Origin: Henckelia pumila
Taxonomy: Eukaryota; Streptophyta; Magnoliopsida; Lamiales; Gesneriaceae
DNA length: 64,000 bases
NCBI RefSeq assembly: GCF_033568475.1
Contig: NW_027331840.1
Coordinates: forward strand, 558,001 to 622,000
Direction: 5' to 3'
Under the pieces are notes generated by a model. The model was not told where the DNA came from. It made no database searches and saw only the letters and a program-made list of their open reading frames with translations. Shown piece by piece: positions 12,061-25,252 of this stretch (positions are counted from its first letter, which is position 1; every line of letters begins with the position of its first letter). A program made the translations under genes and the position numbers.

Positions 12061-14011
12061 TATACTTACCAAACAGAGATTTTATTTGTCAAAACACAAG
12101 AGGAGATATATTGTTTGTTTTAAAATTGGAATTTTGAGATTATCTTTTCTCATATATAACATTATCTTTTGCTAAAATATTGATAAACCATTGCGTGTTT
12201 CCTGTATTTTTATTAACCTCACATATCTTATTCAATTTCGGACTATTGATTACTATATATCCTACGACGATCTGTTCTCCTGTTCTACTATTTCCATAAT
12301 ATCCTCTGGCAACATAGATTTTGTGTATGTTCAATATAATCTACGATCTATTATATCTATCTATCTTCAGACGGTTTATTGCGGGGGATGCGGTGGTGCT
12401 GTGGTGTCGTTTTATTTTTTTTATTTTTTATTTTTTTATTTTTTTTATAATATTTTGATTTTTCCTTATTTGTCTTTCGTTTTCTTTTTTTTTTTCCTTT
12501 TTTTTAATACAGTTTAGTTTTTTATATTGTCAATTTTTTTGGATCAATTTTTTTTTATAATTTATCTTTTTACAATATATAATATAAATAATACACCAAT
12601 TGATTAAATATATCAATATAGAAACAAAAATAAATAATTATATGTTTTACTCCAAAAATAAATAACTATATGTTTGGTAACAAAATAATTAGAAAAAAAC
12701 TGAAATGCAAATGTTAAAAAAATCGAACGTTTTCTATTTAAATATTTTCATTCCATGTTGTAAATTTTTTAAAAAGGAATAGAATAGAAAAAGGAATAAT
12801 CAAACAATCGAGTAAAAATGAAACACAAACCATGTCTTCCTCCCAAAAGAAAGAGAAACAAAATGCCAAAAAAAAAGTCCAAAAAATTAAATAAAACCAA
12901 TAAAATATATATAAAAAATAGGCTAAAAAATTTTTAAATGAAAATTTTTAAAGGGAAGAAAAGAAAGATGAAAACTAAAAGCCCAAAAAACTAAATTTTA
13001 AATAATATATATTTTTTAAAGAAGAAAATTGTGTAGTAGTGCAAAAACTATCAATATACAAGTATAAATTATAACAAGAAAATTACGCAATAAAATTTGG
13101 CATGATAAAACGAAACTACAAACGTGCATATTTTTTACCGTTGGAACAACTAATATTCAAGTCGGAAATAAATTAATAAATAAAGCTTTTTTATTATTTT
13201 TCATGGTTTAATCATGAAGAAAGATAATTTAATGAAGGTGTTAGCATTTTTTTCATCAAACAACGATGAATTCAAAAATAAGTAAATTATCCATTAACTT
13301 TCGAGATAAAAGATTACTTACGAAACCAAAATGAGGCGTAAAATGTTCATTGTGGGATTGGACGTGTTTAATTTGTTAGAAAATTACTAATTTGAGTCGA
13401 TATTAAACCAAGGAAATCACTTATATAAGTCCCAGAGTTACCATCTTTTACAAATAATAATAATAATTAAACATATGCATACGTACAAATAAGTACTTTT
13501 TTTATCTAAAATATATTTTTATATTTTTGCATAACATAACGAACCTTTATATAAAATATAATAAGATTCTAGTAATTTATATTTAATATTATGTTTTTAT
13601 TATTAATTTATTATTTTTTATTTTATCTAAAAAATAGTATGATAGTCATGAGATAAGATTATTTTTGACAGAAAAAATTGTATGATATAATATACACAAG
13701 TAGTTACTGCATGTATGTCTCAATAATAATATTATAGTACAGATGCTTAACTAATTTTAAAACAGTGGAATGAAAATTCAACAAATTGTAAGACTGATTT
13801 AAACTCAAAATTTATCTTCCTTCTTGTGTTTAAGTGAGTGAGATTTCATTGAAAGAATAGTAATTTTGTAGTGATATCTTGTTCTTCAACTCAATCACAC
13901 TAATTTTGTAGGGCTTCTGTTTTTGGGCACAACTCTGTTCCTTCTGCTAAGATTTAGGCGAGGAATGATTCGATTTCATTTTTATTCGAATGTCAAATTA
14001 TCTGTACAATT

Positions 14012-14264
14012 TAAAAAACGGTTGACCCCGAAGTGGACCCCATCCCACATGAGTCAGAGGCCCATTGGCTCATGCGGGGTTAAATCTAGGGATGTGCACA
14101 AGTAGGCAGAGACATGAGGGAGGGAACAACATTGTCCAACCCCCAGAGCATACCCCCAAATATTTCAATGAGGAATATGCTCCACACGAGGATCGAACCC
14201 GCAACGCTGGGGAATTTCTTCCCACGTCACCTCAGGCCTTATCAACTCGCCTATGCCCTGTGGG
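14012..14264 (-). mobile_element. tRNA-derived SINE, copy in unit 3
   Basis: Orthologous insertion with the same target-site duplication, 13994-14011 and 14265-14282. Confidence 0.8.
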
Positions 14265-14385
14265 CAAATTATCTGTACAATTACATGTATCAGTTGAGGT
14301 ATCTGTGACTTTAGACTCAATGGAAAAGAACAAAGCACAAAGATAGAGCACAACTTCACTGATACGCAAGCACAATTTTGTTGAG

Positions 14386-15920
14386 TTAATTTCAAATTTG
14401 TCGAGATCTTTATTTCCATTCGGCCTCGATGGTCATCTGATAGGGAGGAAAAGAGAGGAAGAAGTTCAGGAGCTGCTGACGTTAGAGGGATATACTGATA
14501 CATATGAAGATAGAGGAGCAAAGGGCCATGATCTCAGACTTTTCACATATGCATCTATTCTTGCGGCTACAGATAACTTCTCCTATAAGAATAAACTGGG
14601 AGAGGGTGGTTTTGGCCCTGTTTATAAGGTATAACAAAATAATTACTTTGTTTCTTTGAATATTAATTGAACATTCTTGATTAAAAATTATCTTCTAGAG
14701 GATGCATCCCTCATTTGGTGTCATGTTTTTTAATAAAAATTTTGTTACAGGGTGTGACACCTGAAGGGCACCACATAGCAGTAAAGGTTCTGTCGCGAAG
14801 CTCGGGACAGGGATTGCTCGAGTTTAAAAACGAGCTAATACTTATTTCGAAACTGCAACATGTCAACCTTGTGAAACTAATAGGTTTCTCCATTCATGGA
14901 AATGATAAAATTATAGTATATGACTACATGCCTAACAAGAGTCTCGACTGTTTTCTCTTCGGTATGTAACTTTTCCTTTCCTAGTATCAATTAAAGAACG
15001 GCAGATTTAGATACCTAGTACATATGACAATATCTGTTTTTATGGCACAACAGATTCATCCAAGAGGGGGCTATTGGACTGGCTCAAACGTTTCACTATT
15101 ATCGAAGGGATTGCTCAAGGACTTCTATATCTGCACAAGTACTCGCGCCTGACGATAGTTCATCGAGACCTGAAGTCTGGTAACATATTACTCGATGAAG
15201 ATATGACTCCCAAGATTTCTGATTTCGGTCTGGCAAGAATCTTTAAGCAAAGTACCAGTGAAGCCAACACGGAAAGGCGAGTTGGGACCTAGTAAGAAAC
15301 ATATGATCATCCCTCTGTACCATTATTTTTTAAGTTTCTTTGTTTTCCAGATTTTGATAGAATTCTCTGCATTTGTAGTGGCTATATGGCACCTGAGTAT
15401 GCAATGCAGGGGATATTTTCTTTGAAATCGGACGTTTACAGTTTCGGAGTTCTTGTTCTTGAGATTGTGAGCGGCAGGAAAAACAACAGCTTCCACGACA
15501 TTCAAGGTCCTCTAAATCTTGTGGAACATGTAAGCCTTTTTTACCATCGATTTTGCTATAGTTTCTGCTGAATGCAACCACCAACTAGCTAATTTTATCA
15601 TTCTTCAGGCTTGGGAGCTATGGAGCAATGATTCTGCTGTAGAACTGATGGATCCAACACTGAGGGGTTCATGCAATATTCAACAACTACTCAGATGCAT
15701 TCACATCGGCCTTTTGTGCGTCGAGAATCGCGCGGTTGACCGGCCGAGCATCGAGGATGTTATATCCATGTTGAAGAATGAAATGAAGGATACTCCCATG
15801 CCCAAGAATCCAGCTTTCATCACGAGGGATAGTGTGATTGAGTTGAATAAGAAGATATCACTACAAAATAACTACTCTGTCAATGAAATCTCACTCACTC
15901 AAACAGAACAAGGAAGATAA
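14386..15920 (+). CDS. G-type lectin receptor kinase, kinase half only, unit 3
   Basis: Exons at 14386-14628, 14751-14961, 15054-15291, 15379-15529 and 15609-15920. All kinase motifs and splice sites are kept. It shares GGGCACAACTCTG upstream with unit 4, where units 1 and 2 have GGGCACAGCTCTG, so units 3 and 4 may be the closer pair. Confidence 0.8.
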
Positions 15921-16792
15921 ATTCTTCATTTAAATTGGTATTGCAATTTGTTGACTTTTAATTTTAGTTAGGAATTATTATTTGTAAAAGGTGTTGATTC
16001 AGAGAGGGACACATAAGTGATTTTCTTGTTAAAAATATAATAAATTAGTAAATTCAATAATAATAAAAAAAAACTTTAATTACTTTTCTTAATTCATAAG
16101 AATAGATTAAGGAACCCATAAAGTGTGTCAAAAGTAAAATATATATATAAAAAAAATTGACAAAAATGTTTTATTTTACTATTTATTGTGCAATTCTAGA
16201 TGTGTCAAAATTTAATACGAACCAAATTGACAAAAAAATATTGGATTAGGTTGACATTTTTGGGTTAAAGTCAGATCTAATTGGACCCGAAAAATTAATT
16301 ATGTAATAATTATATTTTTAAATAAAAATTTATTTTTATTTTTTAAGTTTTTAATGTATAATTAAATACACATAAAAATATTCAATTTGATTTAAATACA
16401 TGATAACAAATCTCGCTTAAATATAATTTAAATGTGAAGGAATAATTGTAAAAAATTTTAAATATAAAAACAACACAAACTAAAAACATATTTTTTAAAA
16501 AACAAATTTTTTTAAAAATAATTAATATATGATGAAACTTTATGAAACAATACACAAAAAAGTTCTTTCCAACATACAATATATAAAAAAATATTTCAAT
16601 ATTTCTTAATTCTATAAATAATTTTTAAAAAAATTTAGTCATCTAGGGTAAACCAAATCTAACCCAACCCGATTAATTTTTTTAGGTTCAAATTGATATG
16701 ATCCAAAGACAAAAAATTCAACTCAATTTTGACATCATAAAACTATACAATAAATAATAACATCAAAAAATAATATTTCCATTCAGAATAGG

Positions 16793-16958
16793 ACTCTTTT
16801 GAGACGATTTCACAGATCTTTATCCATGATACAGTCAACCCTACCAATGTTTACAATAAAAAGTAATATTTTTGGCATAAAATATAATATTTTTTCATAA
16901 GTGACCCAAATAAGATACCGTCTCACAAAATTGACCCTTAAGACCGTCTCATAGGAGT
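16793..16958. mobile_element. MITE (ACTC..TGAGACG ends), unit 3
   Basis: Orthologous copy of the unit 1 MITE. Confidence 0.55.
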
Positions 16959-17247
16959 TTTTATCTTTCATTAAAGTTTTTTTTTTTTGCGGTATAAAAG
17001 CAATTCTGGGTTGAATAGAAATAATTTTTTTAAAAATTTTGAGATATTTCTTAATTTAATAGAATGTATAACCTTTTATGTAGAACTTTATGTATACATA
17101 ACATTATCCTAACAATTTAACAAATAAGGAAATTCAAAAAATTAAATATTCCTTTCAAAACTGAATTAATTAGAATTAGAAGTAACTAATTATCAAGACG
17201 GAAATTCAAGAAATTAAATAGTCCTTTAATTAGAAGTCGTCATCATC

Positions 17248-17391
17248 CTAGTAGTAATTGTAATCCTCCTTTTGATTGCCATCATCAATGTTTGTTCTCC
17301 TCTTCTTTCTCATTGTCTCCACCTGTTTAAGGGTCTTTTTCAATCTGGAGATGGATTTGAATCCTTACAAAGGACATGCTGAATTTTATGG
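17248..17391 (-). pseudogene. TOPLESS-like exon remnant, unit 3
   Basis: Same TOPLESS-like remnant as in units 1 and 2. Confidence 0.5.
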
Positions 17392-17532
17392 CTGCAATCC
17401 CATGAATCACAAATTTTATGGCTGCAAACACATTTAAACATATGCCAAAGCAAAAGCAATTTCATACAAGAACAGCTAATAAGAGCCTTAAAGCTGATTG
17501 AAGATGGCTATGGGCAATTACCTTTCGATCAT

Positions 17533-18309
17533 TTAAGCTTCAATAATTGGTGGAAATTCGCTCTTGTCATGCGAGAATGGATTAAGATCTATATACCTTC
17601 TCAAATTACCAATCAAAAACTTATGTTGTGCCATCATGTTACTATATTTTGAAAATATCTCTTTATGCTCCCTGCAAGTGTAGAAACAACAATTCAAATT
17701 CAATTTTTCAGAAGAAGGAATTTCAGAAGAAGGATAAGGTGTTATAGAAAAAATTTAAACTGTCGAGAGGCAATAGCCTCCCTAAAATGATTAAATGATT
17801 TTCTTCTGATGCACACACCATTAATTCTTTCGCAAAAATCTCAATGGCGTAGATCGAATGAAATATTACTCACATAGTTGGCACATGCAAGGACATGTAC
17901 AGGTATCGAAACACAGGATTTGATAACTTTGAAATAAGGCATACCTGACAAGGTTTTCAAAAACTTTCTGCTTCATAATCTCCGTGAAAATTGTCTTTGA
18001 TTCATTACTATCATTTATGTTTAAAAATCGACTTAGATATCCCTCAACTTCTTCCCACTCGCCCGCTTGCACTTGATCTTCAAAGTATTTTATCTTCTGT
18101 CGCCAAAGTAAACGAAAATATCTGCTCATTATCAGAGCACGCCAACTTTTGCACACGGCTTTGAATCTCATCAGAGATTTTGAAGGTAAACGTAGTAGAA
18201 TTTCGGAGAGGAAATCGACGTTATTAGATAATAAAGAGATATCGGCACGTAGTTTTCCAGAATCTCCCTCGGCCGCCATAGATCGATGTTGTTTCAGCCT
18301 TCCTTCCAT
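17533..18309 (-). CDS. F-box / TOPLESS-fragment fusion gene, unit 3
   Basis: Exons 18309-17945 and 17671-17533. It is open and spliced as in the other units. One exon 2 substitution (ACGTTGTG to ATGTTGTG on the plus strand) changes Arg to His in the segment MMAQRK. The AT tract next to the start is the shortest of the three, so promoter or 5' UTR spacing differs between copies. Confidence 0.7.
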
Positions 18310-18330
18310 TATATATATATATATATATAT
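18310..18330. repeat. (AT)n microsatellite at F-box start, unit 3
   Basis: Short AT tract of about 10 repeats upstream of the F-box gene start. Confidence 0.9.
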
Positions 18331-20290
18331 GTATATTATACTTACCAAACAGAGATTTTATTTGTCAAAACACAAGAGGAGATATATTGTTTGTTTTAAA
18401 ATTGGAATTTTGAGATTATCTTTTCTCATATATAACATTATCTTTTGCTAAAATATTGATAAACCATTGCGTGTTTCCTGTATTTTTATTAACCTCACAT
18501 ATCTTATTCAATTTCGGACTATTGATTACTATATATCCTACGACGATCTGTTCTCCTGTTCTACTATTTCCATAATATCCTCTGGCAACATAGATTTTGT
18601 GTATGTTCAATATAATCTACGATCTATTATATCTATCTATCTTCAGACGGTTTATTGCGGGGGATGCGGTGGTGCTGTGGTGTCGTTTTATTTTTTTTAT
18701 TTTTTATTTTTTTATTTTTTTTATAATATTTTGATTTTTCCTTATTTGTCTTTCGTTTTCTTTTTTTTTTTTTCCTTTTTTTTAATACAGTTTAGTTTTT
18801 TATATTGTCAATTTTTTTGGATCAATTTTTTTTTTATAATTTATCTTTTTACAATATATAATATAAATAATACACCAATTGATTAAATATATCAATATAG
18901 AAACAAAAATAAATAATTATATGTTTTACTCCAAAAATAAATAACTATATGTTTGGTAACAAAATAATTAGAAAAAAACTGAAATGCAAATGTTAAAAAA
19001 ATCGAACGTTTTCTATTTAAATATTTTCATTCCATGTTGTAAATTTTTTAAAAAGGAATAGAACAGAAAAAGGAATAATCAAACAATCGAGTAAAAATGA
19101 AACACAAACCATGTCTTCCTCCCAAAAGAAAGAGAAACAAAATGCCAAAAAAAAAGTCCAAAAAATTAAATAAAACCAATAAAATATATATAAAAAATAG
19201 GCTAAAAAATTTTTAAATGAAAATTTTTAAAGGGAAGAAAAGAAAGATGAAAACTAAAAGCCCAAAAAACTAAATTTTAAATAATATATATTTTTTAAAG
19301 AAGAAAATTGTGTAGTAGTGCAAAAACTATCAATATACAAGTATAAATTATAACAAGAAAATTACGCAATAAAATTTGGCATGATAAAACGAAACTACAA
19401 ACGTGCATATTTTTTACCGTTGGAACAACTAATATTCAAGTCGGAAATAAATTAATAAATAAAGCTTTTTTATTATTTTTCATGGTTTAATCATGAAGAA
19501 AGATAATTTAATGAAGGTGTTAGCATTTTTTTCATCAAACAACGATGAATTCAAAATAAGTAAATTATCCATTAACTTTCGAGATAAAAGATTACTTACG
19601 AAACCAAAATGAGGCGTAAAATGTTCATTGTGGGATTGGACGTGTTTAATTTGTTAGAAAATTACTAATTTGAGTCGATATTAAACCAAGGAAATCACTT
19701 ATATAAGTCCCAGAGTTACCATCTTTTACAAATAATAATAATAATTAAACATATGCATACGTACAAATAAGTACTTTTTTTTATCTAAAATATATTTTTA
19801 TATTTTTGCATAACATAACGAACCTTTATATAAAATATAATAAGATTCTAGTAATTTATATTTAATATTATGTTTTTATTATTAATTTATTATTTTTTAT
19901 TTTATCTAAAAAATAGTATGATAGTCATGAGATAAGATTATTTTTGACAGAAAAAATTGTATGATATAATATACACAAGTAGTTACTGCATGTATGTCTC
20001 AATAATAATATTATAGTACAGATGCTTAACTAATTTTAAAACAGTGGAATGAAAATTCAACAAATTGTAAGACTGATTTAAACTCAAAATTTATCTTCCT
20101 TCTTGTGTTTAAGTGAGTGAGATTTCATTGAAAGAATAGTAATTTTGTAGTGATATCTTGTTCTTCAACTCAATCACACTAATTTTGTAGGGCTTCTGTT
20201 TTTGGGCACAACTCTGTTCCTTCTGCTAAGATTTAGGCGAGGAATGATTCGATTTCATTTTTATTCGAATGTCAAATTATCTGTACAATT

Positions 20291-20543
20291 TAAAAAACGG
20301 TTGACCCCGAAGTGGACCCCATCCCACATGAGTCAGAGGCCCATTGGCTCATGCGGGGTTAAATCTAGGGATGTGCACAAGTAGGCAGAGACATGAGGGA
20401 GGGAACAACATTGTCCAACCCCCAGAGCATACCCCCAAATATTTCAATGAGGAATATGCTCCACACGAGGATCGAACCCGCAACGCTGGGGAATTTCTTC
20501 CCACGTCACCTCAGGCCTTATCAACTCGCCTATGCCCTGTGGG
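20291..20543 (-). mobile_element. tRNA-derived SINE, copy in unit 4
   Basis: Orthologous insertion, duplication at 20273-20290 and 20544-20561. Confidence 0.8.
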
Positions 20544-20664
20544 CAAATTATCTGTACAATTACATGTATCAGTTGAGGTATCTGTGACTTTAGACTCAAT
20601 GGAAAAGAACAAAGCACAAAGATAGAGCACAACTTCACTGATACGCAAGCACAATTTTGTTGAG

Positions 20665-22199
20665 TTAATTTCAAATTTGTCGAGATCTTTATTTCCATTC
20701 GGCCTCGATGGTCATCTGATAGGGAGAAAAAGAGAGGAAGAAGTTCAGGAGCTGCTGACGTTAGAGGGATATACTGATACATATGAAGATAGAGGAGCAA
20801 AGGGCCATGATCTCAGACTTTTCACATATGCATCTATTCTTGCGGCTACAGATAACTTCTCCTATAAGAATAAACTGGGAGAGGGTGGTTTTGGCCCTGT
20901 TTATAAGGTATAACAAAATAATTACTTTGTTTCTTTGAATATTAATTGAACATTCTTGATTAAAAATTATCTTCTAGAGGATGCATCCCTCATTTGGTGT
21001 CATGTTTTTTAATAAAAATTTTGTTACAGGGTGTGACACCTGAAGGGCACCACATAGCAGTAAAGGTTCTGTCGCGAAGCTCGGGACAGGGATTGCTCGA
21101 GTTTAAAAACGAGCTAATACTTATTTCGAAACTGCAACATGTCAACCTTGTGAAACTAATAGGTTTCTCCATTCATGGAAATGATAAAATTATAGTATAT
21201 GACTACATGCCTAACAAGAGTCTCGACTGTTTTCTCTTCGGTATGTAACTTTTCCTTTCCTAGTATCAATTAAAGAACGGCAGATTTAGATACCTAGTAC
21301 ATATGACAATATCTGTTTTTATGGCACAACAGATTCATCCAAGAGGGGGCTATTGGACTGGCTCAAACGTTTCACTATTATCGAAGGGATTGCTCAAGGA
21401 CTTCTATATCTGCACAAGTACTCGCGCCTGACGATAGTTCATCGAGACCTGAAGTCTGGTAACATATTACTCGATGAAGATATGACTCCCAAGATTTCTG
21501 ATTTCGGTCTGGCAAGAATCTTTAAGCAAAGTACCAGTGAAGCCAACACGGAAAGGCGAGTTGGGACCTAGTAAGAAACATATGATCATCCCTCTGTACC
21601 ATTATTTTTTAAGTTTCTTTGTTTTCCAGATTTTGATAGAATTCTCTGCATTTGTAGTGGCTATATGGCACCTGAGTATGCAATGCAGGGGATATTTTCT
21701 TTGAAATCGGACGTTTACAGTTTCGGAGTTCTTGTTCTTGAGATTGTGAGCGGCAGGAAAAACAACAGCTTCCACGACATTCAAGGTCCTCTAAATCTTG
21801 TGGAACATGTAAGCCTTTTTTACCATCGATTTTGCTATAGTTTCTGCTGAATGCAACCACCAACTAGCTAATTTTATCATTCTTCAGGCTTGGGAGCTAT
21901 GGAGCAATGATTCTGCTGTAGAACTGATGGATCCAACACTGAGGGGTTCATGCAATATTCAACAACTACTCAGATGCATTCACATCGGCCTTTTGTGCGT
22001 CGAGAATCGCGCGGTTGACCGGCCGAGCATCGAGGATGTTATATCCATGTTGAAGAATGAAATGAAGGATACTCCCATGCCCAAGAATCCAGCTTTCATC
22101 ACGAGGGATAGTGTGATTGAGTTGAATAAGAAGATATCACTACAAAATAACTACTCTGTCAATGAAATCTCACTCACTCAAACAGAACAAGGAAGATAA
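20665..22199 (+). CDS. G-type lectin receptor kinase, kinase half only, unit 4
   Basis: Exons at 20665-20907, 21030-21240, 21333-21570, 21658-21808 and 21888-22199. The kinase domain is complete. One private change is GGGAGAAAAAGAG (others GGGAGGAAAAGAG), a conservative Arg-to-Lys change in the juxtamembrane region. Downstream sequence is not shared with the other units and instead resembles the upstream region of the lectin fragment at 32864. Confidence 0.8.
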
Positions 22200-22352
22200 A
22201 TTCTTCATTTAAATTGGTATTGCAATTTGTTGACTTAGGAATTATTATTTGTAAAAGGTGTTGATTCAGAGAGGGACACATAAGTGGATTTCTTGTTAAA
22301 AATATAATAAATTAGTAAATTCAATAATAGAAATAAAAATAACTTTAATTAC

Positions 22353-23641
22353 TTTGCTTAAATCAGTCCACGTGTCGAGAAAAAGTGTGGATCAAAATAA
22401 GGTTACTTTCTTGGAAATATTCTTGTTGATGGACTCTTGTTTGAATATTCAAAACACGTATTATTATAATATATATATTCAGACCATTCAAAGAAATAAG
22501 CGGCCAATGCATTGAGTAATGAGTAACAAGTCCAAGTGAACCAAATAAATTATTTTATGACATGTTACAAATGTACTTAATTATTAGACAATATTTAGAA
22601 AATTATCTTTAAATATAGAGTATTTTTATTTTGAGAAAATAGTTGTAATGACCCTTTTACGACTTCTATTTTTAAAAATAGCCTTGTTTACTAAAATTTT
22701 TATGACATAGCTAATTTATATATTTAAAAATCCTAAAATACTCATATTTCTCGTTTTGCTCTCTCTTAATTTATTTTGTGTTTGATGTGTAAATTTATTT
22801 TACCAATCTTAAAATTGGTAAATTTATATAATTACAATTCGATTTAATTTTGATAAATATCTATTTATGTTAATAATACTATATTCATAAATATTACGAA
22901 TATTTAGTATTTACTTTAATATTTGGTTAATTTAATATAAAAATAATAAATTCATTATACCACCAGGCACCACCACAACAATAGCTATAGTTACTGTTCA
23001 TCACTAATTTATTTTTATTGATTTTTTGTTATTATTATTTATTTAATATTTAAAAATGTAGAAAAGGGAAAAAAAACGAAAGCTTTTTAATTAACGGTCA
23101 ACTATCTCATACAATATAAGAATTGTTTGTAATTTACTATTTCTTTTTTAAAAATGCTAATTTTATCTTCTATTTTACTATTAATTTTGGTAGAAAATTC
23201 CTCATCATATATTTAGAATTTTTTGGTATAAATTTTCTGATTTTTATTATGAACTTGTACGATATTCCGTACATCGTTATTTCAAAATGATCATATTCAT
23301 CTACGTCATGTTCTTAGGTCGACGAACAGAGTGCATATATCGCTTGTCTATTTCCTCTCTCGCCCTTTTTGTATTAGTTTGCCTCTTTTGCTATTTCATC
23401 TCTCGGCTATTTTGTTTGGAGTCGCAAGGTTAATTGATCTTGTCATTCAAGATTTGTGTTCTTGGTGATTTAATAATATGAAATTAAAGTCATCATAATA
23501 ATTTTTAGAAAACAACATCATCATAATAATATATCTAATAATTTGGATATATTATCACACGACTCCTGAAAAATATATAAAAAAAAACATAATCTAAACC
23601 TCGGTGACTGAGCTTGAAAGGAGGGAAACTTTAAACATTTA
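22353..23641. other. Intergenic, no gene recognised
   Basis: AT-rich DNA with many stops in all frames. The first part (about 22372-22460) matches 32698-32760, upstream of a lectin-receptor fragment. Shared pieces include CAGTCCACGTGT, TACTTTCTTG and TTGATNGACTCT. Nothing else is recognised. Confidence 0.6.
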
Positions 23642-23866
23642 AGGTCCGTTTGGTACCATGGATTCAGCATGATTATGGGCACATTTCTTTGTTAATCCTT
23701 TGTTTGGTGTAGTTTTTATTAAACTAGTTGTATCCACTCTCCAAAGGACTAGCCTTTATTAGAGTAGGTTAAATAAAGGGCAACTTGGAAATAGGTACCC
23801 AAACCAAACAAAAGTTTGAGTTTAGTACCTAAGGTTGCATTTTCCAAAAATGCCCTTATCCTTATT

Positions 23867-25252
23867 TTAATAATTATTATTTCTTGAATTATTATATGTG
23901 GAATCGGATTCGAAATCTGATTCACTTGATTCATCAAGATAATAAATATTTTCATCGTCAGATGAAAATTCAATTGTTTCTACCGGATAGAATCCAATAG
24001 TATATATTTCTTCAAGAAGTTTAACTTTATTCTTCTTTTCATTTCGTTTTGGACATTCATTCGCATAATGTCCTTCTTCGTTGCACAACCAACATGTGCA
24101 ATTCTTTCCTTTACCCTTTGGGCAAGGTGGTTTTTTGTTATCAAACTTTTTATAAAATTTTCTTTTATAAGATTTTCTGAAAAAATTCATTTTAAATTTC
24201 TTTTTCTTATAAGGAATGAATTTTCTATTAAAAGATTTATAAGGTTTATTGAATTTAGTTTGTTTTTGTCTTTTTAAATGTTTATATGGTTTATTAGTTT
24301 TGCAACCATACTCTTTTACTGTGAATTCCATTTTATCACAACAAAGGTTATTGTTTTGTTTGTAGGATTTAGAGATTCTTTTATTTAGTGTTACTTCATG
24401 ACATTTCTTTGTTATTATGTCTTTGATGAATTTAATAGCTCCTCCTAAAGTTTTAGCATAAGGACTTGTTAAGAATTCATCTTTACTGTGTATAGGTATA
24501 TTAGGTATCTTATTAAAGATACTTAGTTTATAATGTTCTTTTTTATCAACATCTATTAATTGATAATAATTTGTTTCATAATCACAAATAAATTCTTCTA
24601 AGTAACATAAATTGCATAATTTAATATTATCTAGAATAAAAATTGCTCTATTTTGTTCTATGTTCTTAGCTACCAGATTAGCATCATTATTGGATACTCC
24701 TAAAAATTCTTGATACAGAGCATCAATGAATAGTTCAAAATAACGATGTCCTGTCATTCCTTGTGGTAGATTAGTAATTACTAGGTTTTCAGCCCAAGTT
24801 CTGACTGCTCCTACTAGTGTCATTTTTATCATCACATGAGTTAAAACTTGAATATTCTCACTTTTGTCTAATAATGGTGTTAATTGAATTTGTATTGATA
24901 GTTCATTTGCCCAATGATCTATCTTTGATTTTCTTTCTTTAGCTGTTGAACAACCTAAATCTAAAATATTTTGTTTCACAAATCTTGACGTTTTTGATTC
25001 TCTAAGAATGTCTCTAACATCTTTATAAGATCCAGAGTATTGGTCTCTATTATATTTAAATTCTTCGTCATCTCTTCCGCCACTTCCTTCTACATTTGTT
25101 CGTAGATTTAATCGTGGTCTAGAATCATCTTCGGATTTTGATTCTGAAATATCCATATCTCTATATTGTTCTGATTCCTGATGTGAATAATATAATTCTT
25201 CTGTATTTATTCCTATTTGTTCAAAATCAGATTGGTCTGTTTCGCTAAACAT
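23867..25252 (-). CDS. Endogenous pararetrovirus coat protein (461 aa)
   Basis: An uninterrupted frame with the usual caulimovirus coat-protein architecture. There is an acidic N-terminal third, a central capsid region, a Lys/Arg/Phe-rich nucleic-acid-binding stretch (residues ~300-385), and one zinc knuckle, CTCWLCNEEGHYANEC (CX2CX4HX4C), near residue 400. An acidic Ser/Asp-rich tail follows. It starts 8 bases before the end of the preceding small ORF, the compact spacing typical of these viruses. Although open, it lies in a genome with other lesions and is best treated as an old viral copy. Confidence 0.8.
   Translation of the reverse strand: MFSETDQSDFEQIGINTEELYYSHQESEQYRDMDISESKSEDDSRPRLNLRTNVEGSGGRDDEEFKYNRDQYSGSYKDVRDILRESKTSRFVKQNILDLGCSTAKERKSKIDHWANELSIQIQLTPLLDKSENIQVLTHVMIKMTLVGAVRTWAENLVITNLPQGMTGHRYFELFIDALYQEFLGVSNNDANLVAKNIEQNRAIFILDNIKLCNLCYLEEFICDYETNYYQLIDVDKKEHYKLSIFNKIPNIPIHSKDEFLTSPYAKTLGGAIKFIKDIITKKCHEVTLNKRISKSYKQNNNLCCDKMEFTVKEYGCKTNKPYKHLKRQKQTKFNKPYKSFNRKFIPYKKKKFKMNFFRKSYKRKFYKKFDNKKPPCPKGKGKNCTCWLCNEEGHYANECPKRNEKKNKVKLLEEIYTIGFYPVETIEFSSDDENIYYLDESSESDFESDSTYNNSRNNNY

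Larger units (their letters stand above)
6295..12594. repeat. Tandem array, unit 2 (6300 bp)
   Basis: Same content and order as unit 1. It differs by a few substitutions and short indels, including an extra T in the third kinase intron and a longer AT tract. Spacer blocks 6295-7590 and 9620-10489 hold no recognisable gene. Confidence 0.95.
12595..18873. repeat. Tandem array, unit 3 (6279 bp)
   Basis: Third full unit. Much of its shorter length comes from the short AT tract. Spacers 12595-13890 and 15921-16792 hold no recognisable gene. Confidence 0.95.
18874..22352. repeat. Tandem array, unit 4 (partial, 3' end of array)
   Basis: This unit follows the others to about 22352, just past the kinase gene, then diverges. 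It lacks the MITE and the F-box/TOPLESS-like gene. A 14-bp deletion relative to the other units lies at TTGTTGACTTAGGAATT (about 22228). The divergence point marks one breakpoint of the original duplication. The natural unit therefore runs from the F-box side to the kinase 3' end. Confidence 0.9.
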
